Positions 33,447-41,188 of a stretch of 64,000 nt of DNA are shown piece after piece. Source of the stretch: Muriicola jejuensis (GTDB lineage Bacteria > Bacteroidota > Bacteroidia > Flavobacteriales > Flavobacteriaceae); the NCBI RefSeq assembly GCF_010671595.1, contig NZ_JAABOP010000002.1, positions 552,208-616,207 on the forward strand, in the 5' to 3' direction. The notes beneath the pieces were generated by a model. The model was given only the letters and a program-made list of their open reading frames with translations, was not told the DNA's origin and did no database searches. The first letter of the stretch is position 1; each line of letters begins with the position of its first letter. The translations under genes and the position numbers were made by a program.

Positions 33447-33995
33447 ATGAAAAAGTATATCGCAATTATCGCCCTGGCCTTGTTGCCATTCACGGGAATG
33501 TCCCAGTCTATCTTTGACAAGTTCGAGGATATGGACGAAGTGAGTTCGGTCATCGTCAACAAGAATATGTTCGACCTCCTTGTAAAAATGGACGTCAATG
33601 TAGACGAACCCGAGGCCAGAGAGGCCATGGAGATCGCCAAGAGCCTCAGCGGCCTGAAAGTATTTGTCACTGAGAATAAGGGTATCTCCGCAGACATGAA
33701 GTCGACCGTAGACCGCTACCTGAAGAACTCTTCCCTGGAGGAACTCATGAGGGTAAAGGACAAGGACGCTAACGTCAAATTCTACGTAAGAAAAGGGAAG
33801 GATGATGACCACGTCAGCGAACTGCTCATGTTCGTGACCGGGATGAACAATTCAGATGTAAAGGTCAATGATCGCAAGATCGAAACCGTACTCCTCACTC
33901 TCACAGGAGATATCGACCTCACCAAGATCGGTGCACTGACCAAGAAGATGAATCTTCCCAAGGAGTTGAACCAGATCGAGAAAAAGAAATCCTAA
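33447..33995 (+). CDS. DUF4252 secreted protein
   Basis: This 182-residue protein has a signal peptide (MKKYIAIIALALLPFTGMSQ). The mature DUF4252 domain starts IFDKFEDMDEVSSVIVNKNMFDLL. No cysteine follows the signal, so it is probably periplasmic. DUF4252 proteins commonly accompany ECF sigma/anti-sigma pairs in Flavobacteriia; the role is unknown. It is the third gene of the module, paired with a lipoprotein paralogue. Confidence 0.82.
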   Translation: MKKYIAIIALALLPFTGMSQSIFDKFEDMDEVSSVIVNKNMFDLLVKMDVNVDEPEAREAMEIAKSLSGLKVFVTENKGISADMKSTVDRYLKNSSLEELMRVKDKDANVKFYVRKGKDDDHVSELLMFVTGMNNSDVKVNDRKIETVLLTLTGDIDLTKIGALTKKMNLPKELNQIEKKKS

Positions 33996-34010
33996 ACACA
34001 TGGGGATGAT

Positions 34011-34046
34011 GGTTACGGCCGTGCTCTTCGCAGCAGGGCCGTGACC
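34011..34046 (+). other. Strong hairpin between the two DUF4252 genes
   Basis: GGTTACGGCC pairs with GGCCGTGACC over 10 bp (one G:U). A G/G mismatch is then followed by TGCT/AGCA and a CTTCGC loop. No T-run follows, so it is not a normal terminator. It may be an mRNA stability or processing element that changes the ratio of the two proteins. Confidence 0.55.
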
Positions 34047-34072
34047 CATTCTCTAAAACGAAGACAAAGACC

Positions 34073-34612
34073 ATGAAAAAATTAACTGCCACCCTGCCTG
34101 TACTAACATTTATCCTCTTGTTGGGCTGTTCTTCCACCCAGAGCCTTCAGGAATACTACGTGGACAACGCGGAGAATCCCAATTTCATCTCCCTGGACCT
34201 TCCGGCGAGTATCCTGAACCTGGACGAGGTAGATCTTACCGAGGAACAGCGCACCGCTGTCGAATCGCTGCGCAAGCTGAACATTCTCGCCTTTAAAAAA
34301 ACGAGTTCGAACTCGGCGGAATACGAGGCTGAAAGGACTAAGGTGAATGCCATTCTGAAGAATTCCGAATTCAAGGAATTGATGAAGCTGAACTCTTCCT
34401 ATGGCAAGGGTTTCGTAAAATATCTGGGGGATGCAGACGCCATTGATGAGGTGGTGATATACGGCAATAGCAACGAAAAGGGATTTGCCCTTATTCGCGT
34501 CCTGGGGAAGGACATGAACCCCGCCCATCTCATGCAGCTGATGCAGGCAATTCAGAAATCCGATTACAAAGGAGAGGGCCTGGGAGAGATAGGTCAATTC
34601 CTCAAGGGATAG
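34073..34612 (+). CDS. DUF4252 lipoprotein
   Basis: This 179-residue protein has a lipobox LLLGC (Cys 19), followed by a DUF4252-like domain (PNFISLDLPASILNLDEVDL... and KGFVKYLGDADAIDEVVIYG). It is a paralogue of the preceding gene but membrane-anchored. It is the last gene of the ECF module and is followed by a strong terminator. Function is unknown. Confidence 0.8.
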   Translation: MKKLTATLPVLTFILLLGCSSTQSLQEYYVDNAENPNFISLDLPASILNLDEVDLTEEQRTAVESLRKLNILAFKKTSSNSAEYEAERTKVNAILKNSEFKELMKLNSSYGKGFVKYLGDADAIDEVVIYGNSNEKGFALIRVLGKDMNPAHLMQLMQAIQKSDYKGEGLGEIGQFLKG

Positions 34613-34635
34613 AACGAAACTCTTCAGAAATGCTC

Positions 34636-34664
34636 AAAACCTGCCTTATCGGGCAGGTTTTTTT
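34636..34664. terminator. Bidirectional terminator
   Basis: AAAACCTGCC, loop TTATC, GGGCAGGTTTT with seven T on the plus strand. It ends the ECF module and, from the other side, purB. Confidence 0.88.
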
Positions 34665-34671
34665 ATGCAGA

Positions 34672-36030
34672 TCAGATCCCGGTATAATTCTGAGGGCTGA
34701 TGGCCTTCAATTCCGATTTCACCTTTTCAGGGACCTTGAGGGTATCTATAAAGCGGGCGATAACATCCCGAGTGATGGCTTCGTTCGTCCTGGTGAGCTC
34801 CTTTAAGGTCTCGTAAGGGTTAGGATATCCTTCTCTTCGCAGGATGGTCTGGATGGCCTCAGCGACGACTGCCCAGTTATTCTCCAGATCTGATTGGATC
34901 TTCTGTTCATTCAACAGAAGTTTTCCAAGGCCTTTGAGGGTAGATTGCAGGGCGATGAGGGTGTGGGCAAAAGGCACCCCTATATTCCGAAGGACCGTGC
35001 TGTCTGTAAGGTCCCTTTGCAGCCTGGAAACAGGCAGCTTGGCAGAGAGGTGTTCAAAAAGCGCATTGGCAAGGCCCAGGTTCCCTTCCGCATTCTCAAA
35101 ATCGATTGGATTCACTTTATGCGGCATGGCCGATGAGCCCACTTCCCCTTCCTTGATCCTCTGTTTGAAATAATCCATGGAAATATAGGTCCAGATGTCC
35201 CTGTTGAGGTCTATCAGGATGGTGTTGATCCTCTTCAGGTTGTCAAAGAGGGCCGCCATATGGTCGTAATGTTCGATCTGGGTCGTGGGAAAGGAATGGT
35301 ACAATCCCAGTTCCTCCTGGACAAAGGATTCCCCAAAGGCTTTCCAGTCGATCTCAGGATACGCTACCCGGTGGGCATTGAAATTCCCGGTGGCACCCCC
35401 GAATTTGCTGGCATGGGGCACTTCGGAGAGGAGTTTTAACTGTTCTTTCAAACGGGTCACGAATACTTCGAATTCCTTCCCGAGTCGGGTTGGGGAAGCA
35501 GGTTGCCCGTGGGTCCTTGCGAGCATGGGTACCGTTTTCCACTCCTTTGTCTTATCCTCAAGGGTATTGAGGAGTTTCTCAACCCCTGGCAAATACACGA
35601 CCTCGATCGCTTCCTTTACAGAGAGGGGGATGGCCGTATTATTTATATCCTGGGAGGTGAGCCCGAAATGGATGAATTCCTTGTATTGAGATAAACCCAG
35701 GGCATCGAACTTCGATTTCACAAAATATTCCACAGCCTTTACGTCGTGGTTGGTGGTCTGTTCGATCTTTTTGATCTCGAGAGCATCTTCCGTTGAAAAC
35801 TGCTTATAGACCTCTTTCAGGGATCCGAAACTGGAAGCTGGGATCGCTTTCAGCTGTGGCAGCGGAAGCTTCGCGAGGGCGATGAAATATTCGATCTCTA
35901 CGCGCACCCTGTACTTCATTAAAGCTTCCTCCGAAAAGAAGGGAACCAGGGAATTTACCTTCTTCTTGTAACGGCCATCCACAGGGGAAATAGCCTTGAT
36001 CTCTGTTGAAAGATGGGTCGATGAACTCAT
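34672..36030 (-). CDS. purB: Adenylosuccinate lyase
   Basis: This 452-residue enzyme cleaves SAICAR and adenylosuccinate in purine synthesis. It has the fumarase/ASL signature GSSAMPHKVNPIDFE (about 284-298) with catalytic Ser in the mobile loop, plus TRTHGQPASPTRLGKE and TTQIEHYDHMA. The start is the ATG at 36030 (MSSSTHLST); a TTG further up lies in the -7 box. It is monocistronic. Confidence 0.95.
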   Translation of the reverse strand: MSSSTHLSTEIKAISPVDGRYKKKVNSLVPFFSEEALMKYRVRVEIEYFIALAKLPLPQLKAIPASSFGSLKEVYKQFSTEDALEIKKIEQTTNHDVKAVEYFVKSKFDALGLSQYKEFIHFGLTSQDINNTAIPLSVKEAIEVVYLPGVEKLLNTLEDKTKEWKTVPMLARTHGQPASPTRLGKEFEVFVTRLKEQLKLLSEVPHASKFGGATGNFNAHRVAYPEIDWKAFGESFVQEELGLYHSFPTTQIEHYDHMAALFDNLKRINTILIDLNRDIWTYISMDYFKQRIKEGEVGSSAMPHKVNPIDFENAEGNLGLANALFEHLSAKLPVSRLQRDLTDSTVLRNIGVPFAHTLIALQSTLKGLGKLLLNEQKIQSDLENNWAVVAEAIQTILRREGYPNPYETLKELTRTNEAITRDVIARFIDTLKVPEKVKSELKAISPQNYTGI

Positions 36031-36045
36031 AGCTTTAGGAAAGCG

Positions 36046-36053
36046 CAAAGATA
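36046..36053 (-). promoter_or_regulatory. -7 box of purB
   Basis: Read on the minus strand, TATCTTTG fits TAnnTTTG exactly, about 15 bases before the ATG at 36030. No clear -33. Confidence 0.5.
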
Positions 36054-36106
36054 ACTATTCCTTTTTAGTTTGAGGGGATGAGATCGCAGGCCTTTTAAGG
36101 GGTAGT

Positions 36107-36802
36107 TCAGCCAACTGTTTCAAGTAGTTGGGATACCAGTTCGGGAACGCCTTCCGAGGCCTTGCGGGGGATGAGGTGCAGGTTGAGACCGCGGGTGGGT
36201 GTCAGCGCAGGCCTGGGGTCCACGAGGTAGATCGGGGTCCCTTCACTTGCGTAATAAAGGAGGGAGGCCGCAGGGTACACCTGTAGGGAAGTTCCCACGA
36301 TGATCAGGATATCGGCCATGGAAGTTAGGCTTGCGGCATGGGGCAAGAGAGGTACTTCCTCCCCGAACCAGACGATGTGAGGCCTCAGCTGGCTTCCTGC
36401 TTTACACCTGTCTCCGAGATGGAGGTCTTTTTTCCAATCGTACACCGTATAGGGAGGAGCCGTACTTCTGACCTTGAACAATTCACCGTGCAGATGGAGG
36501 ACCTGGCTGCTCCCTGCCCTTTCATGGAGGTCGTCCACATTCTGGGTGACGATGTGGGTGTCGAATTTCATTTCCAGTTCCACCAGAGCCTCGTGACCGG
36601 CATTGGGACTCGCCTGCAGCAGTTGTCTCCGCCTTTCGTTGTAAAATTCCAGGACGAGTTCAGGATTGGCACGGAATCCTTGGGGGGAGGCCACCTCCAT
36701 TACGTCATGCCCCTCCCACAGGCCGTCGGCGTCCCTGAACGTCTTCAAACCGCTGTCTGCGCTCATACCGGCCCCGGTGAGTACCGTGATCTTTTTCCTC
36801 AT
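36107..36802 (-). CDS. cobB: Sirtuin-type NAD-dependent protein deacylase, CobB-like
   Basis: This 231-residue sirtuin has the NAD-binding GAGMSADSGLKTFRD (10-24), TQNVDDLH (86-93), catalytic His 105 (HLHGE) and RPHIVWFGE (140-148). FYNERRRQL contains the Tyr-x-x-Arg pair (54 and 57) that in E. coli CobB and SIRT5 allows desuccinylation. Only one cysteine (133) remains in the zinc region, so the four-cysteine zinc site is absent. It is divergent from trmH. Confidence 0.9.
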   Translation of the reverse strand: MRKKITVLTGAGMSADSGLKTFRDADGLWEGHDVMEVASPQGFRANPELVLEFYNERRRQLLQASPNAGHEALVELEMKFDTHIVTQNVDDLHERAGSSQVLHLHGELFKVRSTAPPYTVYDWKKDLHLGDRCKAGSQLRPHIVWFGEEVPLLPHAASLTSMADILIIVGTSLQVYPAASLLYYASEGTPIYLVDPRPALTPTRGLNLHLIPRKASEGVPELVSQLLETVG

Positions 36803-36817
36803 CCAGCTCCTTTTCCC

Positions 36818-36831
36818 TAAAGATACGTTTT
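36818..36831. promoter_or_regulatory. Back-to-back candidate promoters of cobB and trmH
   Basis: On the minus strand TATCTTTA (36818-36825), and on the plus strand TACGTTTT (36824-36831), each match TAnnTTTG at 7 of 8 positions and overlap by two bases. The predicted leaders are about 10 bases or fewer. Confidence 0.3.
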
Positions 36832-36846
36832 TCTTATATTCGGATC

Positions 36847-37503
36847 ATGGAAGATCCAGGCCTGATCGCTTATCTGGAGTCATTCATTTCCGAGGGTCGA
36901 TTAGGGCGATTCGAAGAGGTGCTCCAATGGCGCACCCGGTACGTTACGGTGGCGATGGAGGACGTGTACCACCTTCACAATGCAAGTGCCGTGATCCGAA
37001 CGGCTGATGTATTCGGTGTGCAGGACGTACATGTCATTGAGCGCAGATTTGGGAAGAGACTCGACAAAAAGATCGCCCTAGGCGCGCAGAAATGGACGGA
37101 TATCCACAGGTACCCGACCACAGAGGACTGCCTGATAAATTTGAGGAAGAACGGATACCGCATCATAGCCACCACCCCAGATAAGGATGCCATATCGCTG
37201 AAAGACCTGAAGACTGAGGGAAAGATGGCCTTTCTCTTCGGGGCTGAAAAAGAAGGCCTCAGTGAAGTAGCCCTGAAAGAGGCGGATGAGAGGATCCAAA
37301 TCCCCATGGTAGGTTTTACGGAAAGTCTCAATGTTTCAGTGGCGGCCGCGATCATCCTTCACTCGGTGACGGCTTCCCTGTATGAATCCGAGGTAGACTG
37401 GCGTCTGAATGAAGCGGAAAGGGAAGAAATCCGCAGGACGTGGATCAAAAGGTCCATAAGGAATCTCGATAAAATTATTTCCCGATACCACCAGGAGCGA
37501 TAA
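36847..37503 (+). CDS. trmH: TrmH-family tRNA/rRNA 2'-O-methyltransferase
   Basis: This 218-residue SPOUT enzyme has motif 1 NASAVIRTADVFG (Asn 45, Arg 51), motif 2 FLFGAEKEGLS (about 125-135) and motif 3 MVGFTESLNVSVAAA (about 148-162). The overall length and C-terminal basic tail fit TrmH (Gm18 of tRNA). It uses SAM through the trefoil knot. It is monocistronic or first before the SRPBCC gene. Confidence 0.88.
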   Translation: MEDPGLIAYLESFISEGRLGRFEEVLQWRTRYVTVAMEDVYHLHNASAVIRTADVFGVQDVHVIERRFGKRLDKKIALGAQKWTDIHRYPTTEDCLINLRKNGYRIIATTPDKDAISLKDLKTEGKMAFLFGAEKEGLSEVALKEADERIQIPMVGFTESLNVSVAAAIILHSVTASLYESEVDWRLNEAEREEIRRTWIKRSIRNLDKIISRYHQER

Positions 37504-37548
37504 GAAGATTTCGTATCTTACTGTGGTAATCAACTAATTGATATCCAA

Positions 37549-38082
37549 ATGTATACAGCACTCTATATCATCCTTGTTCTGGTGGCCGTTATTCTTTTCC
37601 TGGCCCTGATCGCACCCAAGTCATACGACGTGAATCGCTCTATCGTCATATCCAGGCCCAGGAGCGAGGTATTTAATTATCTGAAATCCCTTAAGAAAAT
37701 GGATGAATGGTCTCCCTGGGCCAAAAAAGATCCGAATATGGAAAAGAAATTTACAGGTACTGACGGAGAGGTGGGAGCCATTAGCTACTGGAATGGGAAC
37801 AAGGACGTAGGGGAAGGCGAACAGGAGATCACAGCCATTGAGGAAGGGAAGCGCGTTGAGGGTGAGCTCCGTTTTTTAAAACCCTGGAAATCCACTTCGG
37901 ATTGCTACCTGATCACGGAGGACGCCCCGGATAGCAGTACTAAAGTAACCTGGGGCTTTAAGGGAAAAAATAAATTTCCCATGAGCATCATGATGCTTTT
38001 TATGAATATGGACAAAGCAGTGGGCAAGGACTTTGAGGAGGGCCTGTCTAACTTAAAAACAAAACTCGAAAGGGATTCATAA
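37549..38082 (+). CDS. SRPBCC-fold membrane-anchored protein
   Basis: This 177-residue protein has an N-terminal transmembrane helix (about 5-22), then a START/Bet v1-like (SRPBCC) domain beginning YDVNRSIVISRPRSEVFNYL with the WSPWAKKDPNM helix. It binds an unidentified hydrophobic ligand. It ends two bases before the VOC gene, so the two are co-transcribed. Confidence 0.8.
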   Translation: MYTALYIILVLVAVILFLALIAPKSYDVNRSIVISRPRSEVFNYLKSLKKMDEWSPWAKKDPNMEKKFTGTDGEVGAISYWNGNKDVGEGEQEITAIEEGKRVEGELRFLKPWKSTSDCYLITEDAPDSSTKVTWGFKGKNKFPMSIMMLFMNMDKAVGKDFEEGLSNLKTKLERDS

Positions 38083-38084
38083 AG

Positions 38085-38465
38085 ATGGAAGCGAATATGG
38101 TAGGGTGGTTCGAGATCCCCGTGACCGATATGGACCGCGCCCGGAAATTCTATGAAGAGGTATTTGACCTGAAGATACAGGTACAGGATCTCAACGAATT
38201 ACAGATGGGCATATTTCCCTTTGCCGAGGGTAAATCCGGAGCCTGGGGTGCTCTGGTGAAGCACCCGGATTTCTATCATCCCAGCACGTCTGACGGGCCT
38301 TTGCTTTATTTTTCGAGTAAGGATGTCAAGATACAGGCAGACAGGGTGGATCGGGCCGGAGGAAAATTGTTACAACCCAAAAAACTCATCAGCGAAGGGG
38401 TAGGGTATATGGCCCTTTTTGTAGATTCGGAGGGGAACAGGATAGCCCTGCATTCACGTCATTAA
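38085..38465 (+). CDS. VOC (glyoxalase/bleomycin-resistance) family protein
   Basis: This 126-residue single-module VOC protein has motifs MVGWFEIPVTDMDRARKFYEEV (about 5-26) and GYMALFVDSEGNRIALHS at the end. Metal ligand candidates are the E at the start of strand one and the E in DSEGN. The reaction is unknown. It follows the SRPBCC gene by two bases. Confidence 0.85.
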   Translation: MEANMVGWFEIPVTDMDRARKFYEEVFDLKIQVQDLNELQMGIFPFAEGKSGAWGALVKHPDFYHPSTSDGPLLYFSSKDVKIQADRVDRAGGKLLQPKKLISEGVGYMALFVDSEGNRIALHSRH

Positions 38466-38468
38466 ACT

Positions 38469-39284
38469 CTAGAGATAAAAGATCGGGGCTTCCGATCGTG
38501 CACCAAAACGGATAGGGAGATAGCTGGTTCCCACGCCTTTGGATACGTACATGAGGGATTCCGCGCTTTTATACCACCCGTTCAGATACTTGCCGCTACC
38601 GCCTGGCTTATAAAATTCCTTACCGAAGAACTGGATCTGCCCCCCGTGCGTATGGCCGCAGAGGATCAATTTTATGGGAATGTTCAATTCCCTGTTCAGC
38701 AGGTCGATAGTATCCCGGTATTCAGGGCAATGATTTAAGATGATGGTTTCGATCGCGGGGTCTGCATCTTTCAGTGCTAGGGCGTAGTCGGGATTGCCGT
38801 TCAGAAAATCGTCAATACCTGTGATGTTGTAGCGCCGACCTCTTTTCTCAAAGGGGATGGTCTCGTTGACCAGCAATTGACCATTGTATTTTCCAAAGAG
38901 TTCCCGGTAGTCCTGATGTCCGATATGGCCATCGTATTCCTTGTTTCCCATAACCACCACTTTGGGAATATCCCTCGGGATCATCTCGAGGAACTCCTCG
39001 AGCAGTACCAGCTGATTTGGGCGGTTGATGGTATCCCCTGTAAAACACAGCAGATCGGGTTTTTCCCTGCTTATCCGTCGGGCGATCCAGCTGTGGCTCA
39101 CCTTCATTTCACGGAGGTGCAGGTCAGTCAGTTGAATGAGTTTAATATAGGGTCCGCCTGCCTTTCTCAAGTCGTGGCGCGACCAGTTCACCAAATAGGT
39201 CTCTATCCAGAAAGCATCCAGGAAAATAAATCCGGTAATACCCAGAAATGAAAGGATGATAAATTTCCTACGACTGATATTCAT
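38469..39284 (-). CDS. YkuE-like metallophosphoesterase with Tat-type signal
   Basis: This 271-residue protein starts with SRRKFII and a hydrophobic helix (about 8-24), resembling a twin-arginine signal as in YkuE. The calcineurin-type core has DLHL (Asp 54, His 56), GDTIN (Asp 84), GNKEY (Asn 114), His 185 (NHCPE) and GHTHGG (210-215). The usual GNH(D/E) His is Lys 115. The start is chosen at MNISRRK; the extended frame overlaps the amylase stop. It sits 46 bases behind the GH13 gene. Substrate is unknown. Confidence 0.83.
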   Translation of the reverse strand: MNISRRKFIILSFLGITGFIFLDAFWIETYLVNWSRHDLRKAGGPYIKLIQLTDLHLREMKVSHSWIARRISREKPDLLCFTGDTINRPNQLVLLEEFLEMIPRDIPKVVVMGNKEYDGHIGHQDYRELFGKYNGQLLVNETIPFEKRGRRYNITGIDDFLNGNPDYALALKDADPAIETIILNHCPEYRDTIDLLNRELNIPIKLILCGHTHGGQIQFFGKEFYKPGGSGKYLNGWYKSAESLMYVSKGVGTSYLPIRFGARSEAPIFYL

Positions 39285-39330
39285 TTTGACAGGGTTTACT
39301 GGCCGTTCCGGTATATTCCAGGGCGACCTG

Positions 39331-41022
39331 TCACGGCTGCGCAAGCTCGAGGAGTGCCACCGGATAAGGGTTATCCAGGGTCACCTTGCCGTTCTTGACC
39401 TCTACGCGGGTCTCGGAGTAGGTGTCGAACAGGAAGGTACCATCCCCGAAAAATCCTTTGACCCAAAGGGATTTCTTGCCCTTGGGAAGATCCAGCCCAA
39501 CGACCACTTTATCCCGGTATTCTCCGTCGGTATAGGTTCTGCTGAAGACGTACGGTTTCCTGGCGAGTCGTTTGTGCCTGCCTGCCCCGATAGCGGGGTG
39601 TCTGCTCCTGAACTTACCCAGTTTTTGCCAGTGGGTGAGAATGGCTTTTGTGTTCACGCTGTCTAATTCCTCCCAGTTCATAAAGGACCTCAGCGTGGCA
39701 TCCCCTTCAGTACCTTCTATGGTCAGGTTCCTGGAGGTCTCATCACCGTAATATACCTGGGAGGCTCCAGGTGTAAGCAATAATACGTTTGCCGCGTGGT
39801 ATGGCTGTTTGCGCTCCTTGTCGAACGGACTGCCATCGTCGTGGGAGGTGAGGTAATTGAGCACACTGATGCCGCCCATTTCAGAATGCAGCAGGTCGCT
39901 GTATTTCTTAAAGATCTGTTCGTAATCCTTACGGGCATCCGTCTTGAGTTCAAAGTTGATCAGGCTCTGGAACCCGAAGTTGAAATAGTCTACTTTTTTG
40001 TCCCCGAAATCGAATTCCCTGCCACCGGAGATCCCGTAATTGTATACTTCCCCTACCATAAAGAAGGGGTTCTCGTCCAGGACCTCGTCCTGATGTTTCT
40101 TCTTCCAGTTCTCGAAGGCATAGGAAGCTTCCTTGTACAATTCCGCCCAGGCCTGCTCATCCACGTGTTTTACAGTATCTACCCGGAAACCATCGATTCC
40201 CAGCTCGTTGACATAATCGGTCAGCCATTTGATGATATAAAACCTCGGGGCCCGCGGATAGCCTGTTCTGTCGAAGAACAATTGCAGCTCATCGAGCTCC
40301 ATGCTCAGTCGGCCTTCCCTCTTCCACTTCGCCAGAAGGGCATCAGGGAGGTCAACGGGGCCGTTCTCTGCGGTCCTGATATCCGGGAGGTTATCCACGA
40401 GGGTACAGGCCGTGGTGGTCTCGTAGCTCTGAAATGTGCAGGTCGGTTCCGTAATCACCCATTCCTCGGGCCATACCGGATCCTGTTCAGTGACGGGTCC
40501 AGTGTGATTGAGGACCACATCCATCAGGATTCGGATCCCTTTTTTATGGGCCTTTTTGACCAGGGTCTCCAGGTCTTTCTTCGTGCCAAAATTGGGATCG
40601 AGGGCAGTCCAGTCCTTCGCCCAGTAGCCGTGATAAGCATAGGTATTACCCGTACCCTCGTCGGTATCCCCGTGGACCTGTTCCACCACTGGCGTGAACC
40701 AGATGGCATTGATCCCCAGATCCGTAAAGTAACCTTCTTCTATTTTTTGTGTGATCCCCTGCAGGTCGCCCCCCATAAAACCGCGAAGGGTACCGGTCTC
40801 ATGCACTCGATCGAAATTGATATCATTATCAGGATTCCCGTTGTTAAAACGATCTGTGAGCAGAAAATACACATTCGCAGCATCCCAGCGAAAAGGCACC
40901 ATTTCCTGGGTAGATTCCGTAACAGGCTGGGTTTCGAGGGAGACTTGCTCGGCAGTTTCTTGTTTTGGCTTGCAAGAGCCAAAAAGGGTCACTAAGCACA
41001 ATAAGGCCAGTGTTCTATTCAT
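39331..41022 (-). CDS. GH13 alpha-amylase-family lipoprotein
   Basis: This 563-residue lipoprotein (LFGSC, Cys 17) has the amylase barrel from VYFLLTDRF (about 51) and conserved regions MDVVLNH (167-173), GFRVDTVKH (nucleophile Asp 282), MVGEVYN (acid Glu 325) and LTSHDD (Asp 395). A C-terminal beta domain follows. It probably hydrolyses alpha-glucans outside or in the periplasm. No SusC/SusD pair is adjacent, so it is not in a polysaccharide-utilization locus. It is the first gene before the phosphoesterase. Confidence 0.9.
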   Translation of the reverse strand: MNRTLALLCLVTLFGSCKPKQETAEQVSLETQPVTESTQEMVPFRWDAANVYFLLTDRFNNGNPDNDINFDRVHETGTLRGFMGGDLQGITQKIEEGYFTDLGINAIWFTPVVEQVHGDTDEGTGNTYAYHGYWAKDWTALDPNFGTKKDLETLVKKAHKKGIRILMDVVLNHTGPVTEQDPVWPEEWVITEPTCTFQSYETTTACTLVDNLPDIRTAENGPVDLPDALLAKWKREGRLSMELDELQLFFDRTGYPRAPRFYIIKWLTDYVNELGIDGFRVDTVKHVDEQAWAELYKEASYAFENWKKKHQDEVLDENPFFMVGEVYNYGISGGREFDFGDKKVDYFNFGFQSLINFELKTDARKDYEQIFKKYSDLLHSEMGGISVLNYLTSHDDGSPFDKERKQPYHAANVLLLTPGASQVYYGDETSRNLTIEGTEGDATLRSFMNWEELDSVNTKAILTHWQKLGKFRSRHPAIGAGRHKRLARKPYVFSRTYTDGEYRDKVVVGLDLPKGKKSLWVKGFFGDGTFLFDTYSETRVEVKNGKVTLDNPYPVALLELAQP

Positions 41023-41093
41023 GAAGTATCATGTTTGAGGAATGCCCATCTCACATAAAAGCCCCGCTCCACGGTATTTCCGCAAGGCCGAAA

Positions 41094-41101
41094 CAAATGT
41101 A
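41094..41101 (-). promoter_or_regulatory. -7 box of the GH13 gene
   Basis: Read on the minus strand, TACATTTG fits TAnnTTTG exactly, giving a leader of about 65 bases to the ATG at 41022. Confidence 0.5.
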
Positions 41102-41188
41102 TAAGGCACTTTAATTTTCGCCTAAAACTATAAAATGATACTGGATAAATAAAATTTATTTGACGCTGCCCCTGGGGCACCCGATCAC

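Noticed and set aside
39285..39344. 20-residue extension of the phosphoesterase into the GH13 stop
   Set aside because: The start at MNISRRK places the Tat-like signal at the N-terminus as expected.
39796..40995. 399-codon open frame on the plus strand opposite the GH13 gene
   Set aside because: It is antisense to a gene with complete catalytic motifs. The translation has no signal, domain or conserved block.
41167..41179. Palindrome TGCCCCTGGGGCA as terminator
   Set aside because: The loop would be too small for the full stem, and the minus-strand tail is only A/T-rich, not a U-run. At best it is a weak terminator.
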